DNA of 56,059 nt. It comes from an uncultured Lactobacillus sp. (GTDB taxonomy: Bacteria; Bacillota; Bacilli; Lactobacillales; Lactobacillaceae). Shown piece after piece: positions 44,312 through 53,618 of this stretch (position 1 is the first letter of the stretch; every line of letters starts with the position of its first letter). The position numbers were made by a program, and so were the translations under genes. Under the pieces are notes generated by a model. That model searched no databases, was not told where the DNA came from, and worked only from the letters and a program-made list of their open reading frames with translations. The stretch is taken from contig CAMLHK010000007.1 of assembly GCA_946479925.1 (NCBI GenBank), positions 1-56,059 of the forward strand. The letters are read 5' to 3'.

Positions 44312-45728
44312 GTAGCCACCTCGTTCCTTGCGGGGTATCTTCAACTGTGATGCCCATTTGCTTTAATTCATCACGCAGCGCATCGCTTTGTACCCAATCT
44401 TTATTTTTCCGTGCTTCTTCACGTTTTTTAATTAGTCGCAGAACTTGCTCATCCTCATTTTGATTTTCAGTGGTAATTAAGCGCTGTACATCTATTCCAA
44501 AAACAGCCAGCCAGCTTGTTAAAAGCTTAGCCGCTTTTTTAAGAGCACCTTTATCAGCATTTTTAGCATTAATATTAGCATTTATTTCTGGTAATAAATC
44601 GTAAATGGCAGTTAAAGCATTCTGCACATTAAAGTCATCGTCCATAGCTGTGACAAATTTTTGCTCAGTATCTTTAATTTTAGCGGCTAGAAATTCTGCC
44701 TTTTCACTAGTGGAATCATCTTTTAGTCGGTATTCCAGGTTATTAAATGTATTTTTGAACCGCTGTAAAATAATTTGCGCCTGTTTTAGATTTTCCGCTG
44801 AATAGTTAATTTGTCTGCGATATTGAACGCTTGCCATAAAAAAGCGCAATACTTGTGGATCCACTTCTTGCAATAAATCGTGGACAGTGACGAAATTGTG
44901 CAGTGACTTGGACATTTTTTCTGCATCTGCCCCGACTGTCACAAAACCATTGTGCATCCAGTAATGAACAAAGGTTTTTCCTGTTACAGCTTCACTTTGT
45001 GCAATTTCATTTTCGTGATGGGGAAATTCCAGGTCTTGGCCCCCACCATGAATATCAATTGTTTCTCCCAAATATTTAATAGCCATCACTGAACATTCTA
45101 TATGCCAACCAGGCCGACCCATTCCCCAAGGCGATTTCCAAGCTATTTCAGCTGAACTTTTTTGCTTTTTCCATAAGGCAAAATCAATCGGGTCTTTTTT
45201 ACGCTCTTGTTCTGCAGCATTAATATGCTTAGAAGCCCCTTCTTCAAGTTCGGAAATGTTTTGACTGCTAAGTTGACCATAGTGCTTAAATTTCCGGGCA
45301 TGATAATAGACATCCCCGTCTGATTCATAGGCATATCCTTTATCAATTAGTTTTTGGATAAATTTGATAATCGCAGTGATTTCATGCGTAGCACGAGGAT
45401 TTTTAGTAGCAGGCTCAACATTTAAAGCAGCAATATCTGCTAGGTAAGCTTTAATATATCTTGCAGCCAAATCAGGGACAGTCAGATGTTCAGTTTGAGC
45501 TTCAGCAATCATCTTGTCATCTACATCTGTAAAATTGGACACATAGTTAACCTTGAACCCACGAAATTCTAAATAACGTCTGATTGTGTCAAAAGCAATG
45601 ACGCTTCTGGCATTACCAATATGAATGTAATTATATACCGTTGGTCCACAAACATACATTGTCACTTGTCCCGGGACTATCGGCTTAAATTCTTCCTTTG
45701 TATTAGTTAAAGTATTATAAATTTTCAC
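44304..45728 (-). CDS. cysS: Cysteinyl-tRNA synthetase
   Basis: A 474-residue class I synthetase. HIGH motif YIHIGNARS (about 35-43), KMSKS motif KMSKSLHNF (about 270), zinc-binding CGPTVYN, HIECS and HHENE. Starts with GTG 45728; the ribosome binding site AAAGG is somewhat distant. It follows gltX after a terminator and has its own extended -10 (TGGTAAAAT, 45765-45773), so it may be transcribed separately. Confidence 0.95.
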   Translation of the reverse strand: MKIYNTLTNTKEEFKPIVPGQVTMYVCGPTVYNYIHIGNARSVIAFDTIRRYLEFRGFKVNYVSNFTDVDDKMIAEAQTEHLTVPDLAARYIKAYLADIAALNVEPATKNPRATHEITAIIKFIQKLIDKGYAYESDGDVYYHARKFKHYGQLSSQNISELEEGASKHINAAEQERKKDPIDFALWKKQKSSAEIAWKSPWGMGRPGWHIECSVMAIKYLGETIDIHGGGQDLEFPHHENEIAQSEAVTGKTFVHYWMHNGFVTVGADAEKMSKSLHNFVTVHDLLQEVDPQVLRFFMASVQYRRQINYSAENLKQAQIILQRFKNTFNNLEYRLKDDSTSEKAEFLAAKIKDTEQKFVTAMDDDFNVQNALTAIYDLLPEINANINAKNADKGALKKAAKLLTSWLAVFGIDVQRLITTENQNEDEQVLRLIKKREEARKNKDWVQSDALRDELKQMGITVEDTPQGTRWLRE

Positions 45729-45844
45729 AGCGGCTGACTTGCCTTTCTAAAATCTTATATTCTCATTTTACCAGAAACCGTGACAAATCCTAACAAGCAA
45801 AAGATTTAATCTTAACGTAGCCAAATTCCTTTCAAATATACACT

Positions 45845-45889
45845 AAAACAGCGTATTACTCATTCAATAACGGAATAATACGCTGCTTT
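45845..45889 (-). terminator. Terminator after gltX
   Basis: Minus-strand hairpin CAGCGTATTA/TAATACGCTG with an internal second stem and a TTTTAGTG tail, a few bases after the gltX stop. Confidence 0.75.
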
Positions 45890-45892
45890 TAT

Positions 45893-47392
45893 TTACAAGC
45901 CATTTTCACTCATTTGTTTTAATGTTAAGTCCAGATGCTCTAATACGCGTTTTTTGCCTAAGAGCTCCATCGCTTCGCCAATTCCTGGTCCTACCATTGA
46001 CCTGGTAGTAGCAATTCGAATTGGCATAAACAAGCGTCTGCCCTTAATCCCAGTTGCTTGGCGAGTTGCTTGTACCGCATTCATAATTTGCGGTGCAGTA
46101 AAACGGGGAATTAAATCAATTTGTTTTTTAAATTCCTCAATTACTGGTCTGGCTTCATCCTGACAAATTTCCGCAATTTCTTTTTCACTTAAATCTTTAG
46201 GTGCATTAAAGAAAATCTTTGCCAGATCCACAATTTGTTTTGTATAAGACATTTGGACAGAATAAATATTAACTAATTGTCTGACCCATTCCAGCTTTTC
46301 CGGATTGGGATCTTTTTCAACCAAACCAGCTTCCTGCAGATTATTAAGTGCTAAATCTAAAAGAGTGTCCCGGTCAGCTTTCTTAATATACTGGTTGTTA
46401 ATCCATTCCAGTTTTTTCTGGTCAAAAGCAGCAGGAGAATTTGACAAACGTGCAGGATCAAATTGCTTAATTAATTCTCGTTGACTGAAAATTTCACTCT
46501 CGCCCACAGGAGACCAGCCCAATAAAGTAATAAAGTTAAACATTGCATCAGGCAAATAACCTAAATCTCTATATTGTTCAATGAATTGTAAAACAGATTC
46601 ATCACGCTTAGAAAGTTTCTTACCTGTTTCAGAATTAATAATCAAAGTCATATGACCAAACTTTGGCGGCTGCCAGCCTAATGCCTCATAAACCGCTAAT
46701 TGTTTTGGGGTGTTTGAAACGTGATCATCTCCACGCAAAACATGAGTGATTTCCATCAGATGATCATCAATAACAACAGCAAAGTTATAAGTTGGCATAC
46801 CATCGCGCTTTTGAATGACAAAATCGCCACCAATGGTATCAGATTCGAAACTTAGATGTCCCTTAACAATATCATCCCAAGAATATGTTTCCATTTCAGG
46901 AATGTGGATACGAACAACCGGCTTTAAGCCCTTCTTTTCTGCTTCTTCTTGCTTTTGAGCAATTTCAGCAGCTGTCATGCCCTCATATTCGTAAGTATAG
47001 TGGGGCGCAATTCCCATGGCCCGCTGTTCTTCACGCTGCTCTTCTAATTCTTCTTCAGTTTTATAAGAATAATAAGCTTTGCCCTCATCAATCAGCTGTT
47101 TGATATATTTATTGTAAATATCCTTACGCTCAGATTGACGGTATGGGCCATAAGCGCCACCTTTATCAGGACCTTCATCCCAATCGATGCCGAGCCAGTG
47201 CAGGTTTTCCATTTGCGACTCTGAGCCGCCTGCAACATTACGTTTCTGGTCCGTATCCTCAATTCTTAAAACAAAAGTTCCCTTATTATGCCGCGCGAAT
47301 AAGTAATTAAATAGCGCAGTCCGTGCATTACCAATATGTAAATGCCCCGTTGGACTTGGGGCATATCTTACCCGAATTTTTTGTTTAGCCAA
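45893..47392 (-). CDS. gltX: Glutamyl-tRNA synthetase
   Basis: A 499-residue class I synthetase. HIGH motif [11 protein letters not shown] (about 15-25), KMSKS-type motif KLSKRDES (about 255), and a C-terminal anticodon-binding domain ending [13 protein letters not shown] 47392 is the start, 8 nt after GAGG; no in-frame ATG exists closer to the conserved N-terminus. Lies between radA and cysS as in B. subtilis. In lactobacilli it usually also charges tRNA-Gln for amidation. Confidence 0.94.
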   Translation of the reverse strand: MAKQKIRVRYAPSPTGHLHIGNARTALFNYLFARHNKGTFVLRIEDTDQKRNVAGGSESQMENLHWLGIDWDEGPDKGGAYGPYRQSERKDIYNKYIKQLIDEGKAYYSYKTEEELEEQREEQRAMGIAPHYTYEYEGMTAAEIAQKQEEAEKKGLKPVVRIHIPEMETYSWDDIVKGHLSFESDTIGGDFVIQKRDGMPTYNFAVVIDDHLMEITHVLRGDDHVSNTPKQLAVYEALGWQPPKFGHMTLIINSETGKKLSKRDESVLQFIEQYRDLGYLPDAMFNFITLLGWSPVGESEIFSQRELIKQFDPARLSNSPAAFDQKKLEWINNQYIKKADRDTLLDLALNNLQEAGLVEKDPNPEKLEWVRQLVNIYSVQMSYTKQIVDLAKIFFNAPKDLSEKEIAEICQDEARPVIEEFKKQIDLIPRFTAPQIMNAVQATRQATGIKGRRLFMPIRIATTRSMVGPGIGEAMELLGKKRVLEHLDLTLKQMSENGL

Positions 47393-47466
47393 AATTCATG
47401 CCTCTTTCAAAAAGTAAATATAAACAATTTAAGTTTACGCGTAATAGTCAAAAAGTTCAATATTCG

Positions 47467-48843
47467 TTAGCCTAAAACCAGTTTTAATGCTTGCGGAATA
47501 CTTGAAACCGGAATAATTTCAATATCTGCGTTTTTCAGGCTGGTATGCATATTATGTTTGGGAATAAAAATACGCTTAAACCCAGTTTTTGCTGCTTCCT
47601 TAATTCGCGCATCTATTTGATTAACTCGCCTTACTTCACCAGTTAAACCGACTTCGCCTACAAAACAATCTGTGGGCAAAATTTCCTGATTTTTATAGCT
47701 TGACGCTATAGCCATCACTACAGCCAAATCGACAGCGGGTTCGTTAAGGCGTATTCCACCGGTAGCTGTTAAATAGACATCCTGATTTTGCAACATTAAG
47801 TTGCCCCGTTTTTCCAAAACTGCTAACAGCAGTCCAGCGCGGTTATAATCAATACCAGATGTAGTTCTTTTAGCATAGCCAAAAGCAGTGGGTGTAACTA
47901 ATGCCTGAATCTCTGCCAAAATAGGACGAGTCCCTTCGAGTGAAACGACTATAGCAGACCCGGTTGACTTCGGTAAACGCTCATCCAAAAAAATAGCAGA
48001 CGGGTTAGTAACTTCTTTTAAACCATTATTAACCATTTCAAACATGCCGATTTCATTAGCTGCGCCAAATCTGTTTTTAACGGAATGCAAAATACGGTAG
48101 GCATGGTGTTCATCACCTTCAAAATAAAGAACAGTGTCAACCATGTGCTCCAAAATTTTAGGTCCGGCAATTGCCCCTTCCTTTGTAACATGGCCGATAA
48201 CAAAAACGGTAATAGCATCCATTTTGGCTATTTTCATTAACTCACTTGTAACTTCCCTTACTTGTGATGCTGAACCCGTCATTGAGTCTAAGCTAGGTTC
48301 ATTCATAGTTTGAATTGAGTCAATGACAACAAAGTCAGGTGCTAAATCGGCAATTTGCTGGCGAATATCTTCCATATCAGTTTCTGGATAAAGCATCATA
48401 TCATTAGCCGGCAGTCCCAAGCGATCTGCTCTTAACTTGATTTGATTAGCTGATTCTTCACCGGAAACGTACAATACTTTATATTTACCAGCTAGTTCGC
48501 TCATGATTTGCAACATTAAAGTTGATTTGCCAATTCCTGGATCACCACCAATTAAGACTAAGGAGCCTGGAACAATGCCCCCACCTAGAACCCTGTTCAA
48601 TTCTTCCATACTAGTCTGAATGCGTTCTTCTTTTTCAGCCTTAACATTTTCCAGCTTAACCGGTTCACTTATTCCGGTTTTCTTGATCAAGCGACTAGGG
48701 CTGCCTTTAGTTGAGCGATTTTGCACCGCTTCAGTTTCCTTTTCAAACTGATTCCAGGCACCGCAATTAGGACAGCGTCCTAAATAGCTGGCAGAAATAT
48801 AGCCACAAGAACGACATTTATATTTTGTTTTAAGTTTTGCCAT
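47467..48843 (-). CDS. radA: DNA repair protein RadA (Sms)
   Basis: A 458-residue RecA-like helicase for branch migration in recombination and transformation. N-terminal C4 zinc finger (CRSCGYISASYLGRCPNC), Walker A GGDPGIGKSTL, the RadA-specific KNRFG motif (SVKNRFGAANEIG) and a C-terminal Lon/PDZ-like domain (about 300-458). Starts immediately after the dut stop codon. Confidence 0.94.
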   Translation of the reverse strand: MAKLKTKYKCRSCGYISASYLGRCPNCGAWNQFEKETEAVQNRSTKGSPSRLIKKTGISEPVKLENVKAEKEERIQTSMEELNRVLGGGIVPGSLVLIGGDPGIGKSTLMLQIMSELAGKYKVLYVSGEESANQIKLRADRLGLPANDMMLYPETDMEDIRQQIADLAPDFVVIDSIQTMNEPSLDSMTGSASQVREVTSELMKIAKMDAITVFVIGHVTKEGAIAGPKILEHMVDTVLYFEGDEHHAYRILHSVKNRFGAANEIGMFEMVNNGLKEVTNPSAIFLDERLPKSTGSAIVVSLEGTRPILAEIQALVTPTAFGYAKRTTSGIDYNRAGLLLAVLEKRGNLMLQNQDVYLTATGGIRLNEPAVDLAVVMAIASSYKNQEILPTDCFVGEVGLTGEVRRVNQIDARIKEAAKTGFKRIFIPKHNMHTSLKNADIEIIPVSSIPQALKLVLG

Positions 48844-49395
48844 TTAGCTTTCCTTCTTATTAGTTGAGCCAAAACCGCTTAACCTTTGCCTGTCAATAGG
48901 CAGATCATTATCGGTTTTTAAATAATGAACAAAAATCCCCTGACCAATTCGATCCCCCTTGTGAATCTGAATTGGTCTGACGCCATAATTAATTAACTGT
49001 ACGAAAATTTCACCTTCATTGTCATCATTATTGTAATAATCCGCATCGATGACGCCCACGCCATTTGGCAAAGAAAGATTTTTTTTAAAAGTATTTGAAG
49101 AGCGGTTAGCCAATATTAACACTTCATCTTCAGGCATATAAGCCTTTACACCTGTCGGAATCAAAAACGGCTTGAGCACATGTTCGGCCATTTCATAGTC
49201 TTGTTCGTATAGCTGATGACCATTACGAATTAACCGAAAAATACGCACAAAATTAAGCCGCCAAATACTGGGAATTAAAACGTCTTTTGCTGCTGCTAAA
49301 TCATAGCCTGCGCTGGCAATTGTTTGTCTTCTAGGTAACGCCACATTTTTATTTTTATATTTAGATACAATTTCAAAGCCCCGAATTTTCTCCAT
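48844..49395 (-). CDS. dut: dUTP diphosphatase with internal insertion
   Basis: A 183-residue dUTPase; hydrolyses dUTP to dUMP, keeping uracil out of DNA. Motifs 1-5 are visible: AGYDLAAA (about 29-36), NRSSN, GVGVIDADYYNND, GDRIGQGIF and RLSGFGST. Between motifs 1 and 2 there are about 30 extra residues (WRLNFVRIFRLIRNGHQLYEQDYEMAEHVL), longer than the normal 140-150-residue trimeric enzyme. First gene before radA. Confidence 0.88.
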   Translation of the reverse strand: MEKIRGFEIVSKYKNKNVALPRRQTIASAGYDLAAAKDVLIPSIWRLNFVRIFRLIRNGHQLYEQDYEMAEHVLKPFLIPTGVKAYMPEDEVLILANRSSNTFKKNLSLPNGVGVIDADYYNNDDNEGEIFVQLINYGVRPIQIHKGDRIGQGIFVHYLKTDNDLPIDRQRLSGFGSTNKKES

Positions 49396-49515
49396 ACTTA
49401 TCTCCTTTAAAAATCTTTAAACACTATTTTACATTAATTTACTGCTGTGTTTTAAAATCTTATATAATTAGTTTGATAAAATTAGCTGAAATATTAAAGT
49501 TTGAAGGAAGAATAA

Positions 49516-49830
49516 ATGTTTAACTTAGATAACCCTCACCAATTTTTTCGCGAAGATGATGATAATGGCGAAACTATTTGCAGCTGGACCATGGATAAAA
49601 TTAAGCGCAAAGACGCTACTGTCTGGATAATGAACCATTTCTTTATCAACCCCAAAATAGACAGTAACAAGATTTTACACAAACAAATGGCAACAGTAAT
49701 GTTTATTGCTCAAGAATCTCACTTACGTGTTTGGCCACTTGATCCTTTAGTTATTAAATACTTTGAGAAGCATTCGGAATTTCATTCGATCTGGTATCAT
49801 AAGCCAAATCCAGCTAACAAAAATATATAA
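49516..49830 (+). CDS. Small GNAT-like protein (YjdJ/NATD1 type) with degenerate acetyl-CoA loop
   Basis: A 104-residue cytosolic protein with GAAGGAAG upstream of ATG. The order of segments follows the small YjdJ/NATD1 acetyltransferases: a short N-terminal strand (FFREDDDNGETICSWTM), ATVWIMNHFFINPKI (the usual IxHTxVxxxLRGQG strand), and VWPLDPLVIKYFEKHSEFHSIWYH near the end (usual PLCPFxxxYFEKHPEY). However, the acetyl-CoA loop expected after NPKI reads DSNKILHKQM, lacking QGxG/A, and the Cys of PLCP is Asp. Enzymatic activity is doubtful. Divergent from dut. Confidence 0.6.
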   Translation: MFNLDNPHQFFREDDDNGETICSWTMDKIKRKDATVWIMNHFFINPKIDSNKILHKQMATVMFIAQESHLRVWPLDPLVIKYFEKHSEFHSIWYHKPNPANKNI

Positions 49831-49896
49831 ACATTTCAGATTAAATAGGTAAAGCAAAAGCAAATATATTTTTAACAATAATTAAATTTTCAAAGA

Positions 49897-49925
49897 TAGA
49901 CTACTTTATTTAGTTAGGCTAAAAT
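49897..49925 (+). promoter_or_regulatory. Probable pepC promoter
   Basis: -35 TAGACT (49897-49902), 17-bp spacer, -10 TAAAAT (49920-49925), followed by AAGGAGG and the pepC ATG. Confidence 0.55.
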
Positions 49926-49959
49926 AGTATTAGTTTGTTTAAGGAGGATTTTAATATAA

Positions 49960-51306
49960 ATGACAAAAGAAATTACAAGTGCAGCCATTGATAAATTTAC
50001 AAAAGACTTATCAAATCATGCTGGAATTAATATTGCCAGTCATGCTGCTCAAGAAAACGGCATTTTTAAGGCAAGTCAAAATTTACAATCCAAAATTGAT
50101 TTAACGCCTACTTTTTCAGTAGAAATTGATACCGGTAAGCCTGCTGATCAAAAGCAGTCTGGTCGCTGCTGGATGTTTTCTGCATTAAATACTATGCGTC
50201 ACCCATTGCAAAAAGAATATAAGATTAAGGATTTTGAATTATCTCAAAATTACACTAACTTCTGGGACAAATTTGAAAAATCAAACTTCTTCTTCGAAAA
50301 TGTAATTGCGTCAGCTAAGAAGCCACTCGGTGACCGTAAAGTTAGCTTCCTATTCGCAACCCCCCAACAAGATGGTGGTCAATGGGACATGTTATGTGGA
50401 TTAGTTGAAAAGTATGGTATTGTACCCAAGTCTGTTTACCCAGAAACTGCCAATTCGAACAATTCTGGAGCTTTAAATGATACTTTAAATACTCTTTTGC
50501 GTAAAGACGGCTTAGAATTACGCGATTTGGTCAATGCAGGTAAGTCAGTAGACGAAATTGAAAAACGTAAAAACGAATTGTTAAATGATGTTTTCCGCAT
50601 TTTAGCTATTTCATTAGGCGTACCACCAAAGAAATTTGACTTTGAATATAAAGATGATGATGGTAATTACCACCGTGAAGCTGGTATCACTCCTAAAGAA
50701 TTCTTTGATAAATTTGTGGGCATGAACTTGGAAGATCATATTTCAATCATTAACTCTCCTACTGATGATAAACCATATCACAAAGTCTTTTCAGTTGAGT
50801 ATTTGGGTAATGTTGTTGGCGGCAGACAAGTACGCCATCTTAACGTTAAGATTTCTGAAATGAAAGACTTGATTATTAAACAACTAAAAGCCGGAGAAGT
50901 TGTTTGGTTTGGTTCAAATGTTGGTAAGGATTCAGAAAGACAGCTAGGCTTGCTTGATACCAATATTTACAAACGTGATGAATTATTTGACGTTGATTTT
51001 TCAATGTCTAAGGGTGATAAACTTGATTCCAGCGAAAGCATGATGGATCATGCCATGGTTATCACCGGCGTCGACTTAGTCGATGACAAGCCTACTAAAT
51101 GGAAGATTGAAAATTCCTGGGGAGAAAAACCTGGCTTTAAAGGCTACTTCGTAATGAGTGATTCTTGGTTTGATGATTTTGTCTACCAAGCAGTTATTAA
51201 CAAGAAATTCTTACCTGATGATTTAAGAACAGCCTTTGATGAAGGAGCTAAGGACCCGATCCAATTACTACCATGGGACCCAATGGGCGCTTTGGCTTTT
51301 AAATAA
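49960..51306 (+). CDS. pepC: Aminopeptidase C (bleomycin hydrolase family)
   Basis: A 448-residue cytosolic cysteine aminopeptidase (family C1B) that trims oligopeptides taken up from milk or host proteins. Catalytic Cys in QKQSGRCWMFSALN (about 70), His in DHAMVITGVDL (about 364) and Asn in KIENSWGEKPG (about 386). Length and C-terminus (ending PWDPMGALAFK) match lactobacillar PepC. Strong AAGGAGG before ATG 49960. Monocistronic. Confidence 0.95.
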   Translation: MTKEITSAAIDKFTKDLSNHAGINIASHAAQENGIFKASQNLQSKIDLTPTFSVEIDTGKPADQKQSGRCWMFSALNTMRHPLQKEYKIKDFELSQNYTNFWDKFEKSNFFFENVIASAKKPLGDRKVSFLFATPQQDGGQWDMLCGLVEKYGIVPKSVYPETANSNNSGALNDTLNTLLRKDGLELRDLVNAGKSVDEIEKRKNELLNDVFRILAISLGVPPKKFDFEYKDDDGNYHREAGITPKEFFDKFVGMNLEDHISIINSPTDDKPYHKVFSVEYLGNVVGGRQVRHLNVKISEMKDLIIKQLKAGEVVWFGSNVGKDSERQLGLLDTNIYKRDELFDVDFSMSKGDKLDSSESMMDHAMVITGVDLVDDKPTKWKIENSWGEKPGFKGYFVMSDSWFDDFVYQAVINKKFLPDDLRTAFDEGAKDPIQLLPWDPMGALAFK

Positions 51307-51338
51307 AATTATTATTTCTGTTCAAAAAGTTAAATATT

Positions 51339-51395
51339 AAAAAGCATTGAGAAATTAGGTGGTTATATCACCTAGCAGTTTTCCCAATGCTTTTT
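51339..51395. terminator. Bidirectional terminator between pepC and the ABC operon
   Basis: Outer stem AAAAAGCATTG/CAATGCTTTTT (51339-51349 and 51385-51395) encloses an inner hairpin TAGGTG/CACCTA (51356-51361 and 51369-51374). T-runs on both strands let it end pepC and the convergent ABC transporter genes. Confidence 0.85.
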
Positions 51396-51421
51396 TATAC
51401 GCTTTGAATAAGTACTTAAAG

Positions 51422-52027
51422 CTATTTTTGCTTTTCTCGCAGTATTCCCTTCTTCAATACGAATTGACGATCGTATTTAAGCTCACTAATTTGATCATGG
51501 CTGGCAACCACTATAATTTTATTTTGCTGTCTTAATTTATTTAGCATCACTACAAATAAGCCAATACTCTCTTGATCAATTCCACGCGTCGGCTCATCAA
51601 GCAAAATAATATTTTGGTTTTCCATCACAGCTTGAATAATACCCACCTTTTGTCTCATACCCACAGAATACTTGGCTATGGGTTCCGGATCGTCAGGATC
51701 AAGCATAAAGTACTGTAGTAAATCCCTAACTTCTTTCTCATTAAAGCGCTTGTTAAGATTAGCCAGAAAATGAAGGTTAGACATGGCTGACTCATATTCC
51801 AAAAAATTGGGATTTTCAATTAATGCCCCAACAATATCATTTTCATCCAGCTTAATTTCACCGCTGTCAGCCTTTAACAAGCCGGTAATAATCTTAAAAA
51901 TGGTAGACTTTCCAGAACCGTTAATACCTGAAATATGAATTAGTTCTCCTGGCTTAGCTGTCAAAGATACGCTTTTTAAAACCAGCTTCTGACCAAATGA
52001 CTTTTTTATCTGCTTAAGCTCTAACAT
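51422..52027 (-). CDS. ABC transporter ATP-binding protein (exporter type)
   Basis: A 201-residue single ABC domain. Walker A GINGSGKST (about 34-42), a Q-loop region reading IVGALIENPNFLEYESAMSNLHFLA, where Glu replaces the usual Gln, a degenerate signature YSVGMRQKVG, Walker B IILLDEPTRGID and a His switch ASHDQ. The ENP Q-loop and SVGM signature are typical of bacteriocin/peptide-type ABC-2 exporters. Together with the two membrane genes upstream it forms a complete transporter. Confidence 0.85.
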   Translation of the reverse strand: MLELKQIKKSFGQKLVLKSVSLTAKPGELIHISGINGSGKSTIFKIITGLLKADSGEIKLDENDIVGALIENPNFLEYESAMSNLHFLANLNKRFNEKEVRDLLQYFMLDPDDPEPIAKYSVGMRQKVGIIQAVMENQNIILLDEPTRGIDQESIGLFVVMLNKLRQQNKIIVVASHDQISELKYDRQFVLKKGILREKQK

Positions 52028-52036
52028 TATTTCTCC

Positions 52037-52621
52037 TTAAAAGCCACCATAAATTTCATGGATAGCCCGATATAACTCGTCATACACGGGACTATAATTT
52101 ATTAAAATATTTTTCTCAATATAGTAGTGATAAATTAAGTCTATGATTATCGCCATTAGCAATAATAAATAAGGCCTATGCCAGTTATAGCCACCAACTA
52201 ACAGCCATAGTAGAAGCAAAAAAGCCAGCACATGTAGTAGTATGAGTTCAATGCCCACAATTGGGTTACCAAATTTAAATAAAGGGTAATCAGTAAAAAA
52301 ATACGGAACAAAAAGACCTAATACAAAAATTAAACAATAAATTGTAGCCAGTACCATTAAGTGCATGATCATCGACTTATTCTTTTTTCGCACCGTCACA
52401 AACACGTTGATGTTACGAAAAGTAAGTATCTGCTTATAAAATAGCAAGAAGACCGCTGGCTGCAAATACAGTGAAACCATGTGAAAATTGAGGTATTCGT
52501 TTGGCAATTCCATGGTTCCCGGTGAACCTGTTTTTATAAGTATAATGCTTCCCATTAGTCCTATCAAAAATATGATAAAACCATTTAAAACAAGTCTGCA
52601 GGATATTCTTTTTAAACGCAT
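52037..52621 (-). CDS. Integral membrane protein of the ABC transporter
   Basis: A 194-residue protein with about five transmembrane helices and few polar loops; no recognisable family. ATG 52621 comes two bases after the stop of the preceding membrane gene, indicating coupling. It ends 9 bp before the ATPase gene. Probably one permease subunit; nearly as hydrophobic as its larger neighbour but not similar by eye. Confidence 0.75.
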   Translation of the reverse strand: MRLKRISCRLVLNGFIIFLIGLMGSIILIKTGSPGTMELPNEYLNFHMVSLYLQPAVFLLFYKQILTFRNINVFVTVRKKNKSMIMHLMVLATIYCLIFVLGLFVPYFFTDYPLFKFGNPIVGIELILLHVLAFLLLLWLLVGGYNWHRPYLLLLMAIIIDLIYHYYIEKNILINYSPVYDELYRAIHEIYGGF

Positions 52622-52623
52622 AA

Positions 52624-53448
52624 TTAGCCTAGCTTTCTTTTCTGCTGCCACAGTTTGATTAAGTAAGCAGCAAGTGACAGATAAACCAATGCCACTACTA
52701 TAAAAAGCAAATATGAATTAATCGGTGGCAAGCGAGAACCTAGCGCAAACTGTCCCGGTGCAAGTACAGCAAATGGAAACCACAAATACGAGAGAAAGAG
52801 CAAAAATTCATTGCCCAGTGATATTATGAATGACAATAAGGTTAAACCCAGCCCTACACACGGGCCCAAAACTAGATAAATACTATTTTTTGATACAAAC
52901 AGACCAATACTGAAAATTAAAACAGCAAAAATACCCCAGCCAATAGCAGATAATATAACATACGAACATAAGTCAATTAGTTGGTTAGTGGAAAAATATC
53001 CTGGTCTTGCACCAATGTATAATTTGATAGGTCTGGTTTTAAAGAAAAAGGGATAATAAAATAAGTTAATTAATGCTAACTGGTAAAGATTAGTTATTAA
53101 AGAAAATACTACACCAATAATAAACGAGCGAATAATCCCTGCTTTGATAAAACCATGATATCCAATTCTTTGCTGGACAGCGCTAAACATATTATTATTT
53201 TTAAAATAGATTAAGAGACCAGCTCCAAAGATAGGTACCAAGGCCAACAAAATAACTAAATTTATAATATTTTCGTTCCAACCATTAGGCTGAATTGAAA
53301 AGAAAAGCATAACAGAAATGTCAACTGCTTTGCCCTTTAATGGTATTAATCCTGCTTCAGATTTAGCGGCTATAAAAAACTGCCAGGTAATCATAAGAAA
53401 ATAAATAATTAGAAAAATAAGAACAAATTTTGGGGTTCGTTTTAGCAT
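52624..53448 (-). CDS. Integral membrane protein of the ABC transporter, larger permease
   Basis: A 274-residue protein with a positively charged N-terminus (MLKRTPKF) and about six transmembrane helices, including FFIAAKSEA... after helix 1, the ABC-2-type pattern of a large loop between helices 1 and 2. AGAGGA lies 9 nt before ATG 53448; the open frame begins 7 codons earlier at TTG. Probable permease of a heteromeric exporter; substrate unknown. No histidine kinase/regulator or bacteriocin gene is adjacent. Confidence 0.75.
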   Translation of the reverse strand: MLKRTPKFVLIFLIIYFLMITWQFFIAAKSEAGLIPLKGKAVDISVMLFFSIQPNGWNENIINLVILLALVPIFGAGLLIYFKNNNMFSAVQQRIGYHGFIKAGIIRSFIIGVVFSLITNLYQLALINLFYYPFFFKTRPIKLYIGARPGYFSTNQLIDLCSYVILSAIGWGIFAVLIFSIGLFVSKNSIYLVLGPCVGLGLTLLSFIISLGNEFLLFLSYLWFPFAVLAPGQFALGSRLPPINSYLLFIVVALVYLSLAAYLIKLWQQKRKLG

Positions 53449-53618
53449 TAGCAGAAGTCCTCTTAACAAATATATCTTTGAATACTATATTATGTATAAT
53501 ATTAATTATAAACTAAAATAGTATGCCAAAAAAGTTAAGAAAAAACTAATTTTCCCCTATTAAAAAATGCTCTTATTGTTGCCTTTATTCATATGATTAC
53601 TTAAATAAAATTAAAAAC

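Noticed and set aside
45729..45892. T-box riboswitch upstream of cysS
   Set aside because: No AGGGTGGNACCGCG-like T-box and too little room; the hairpin is a plain terminator of gltX.
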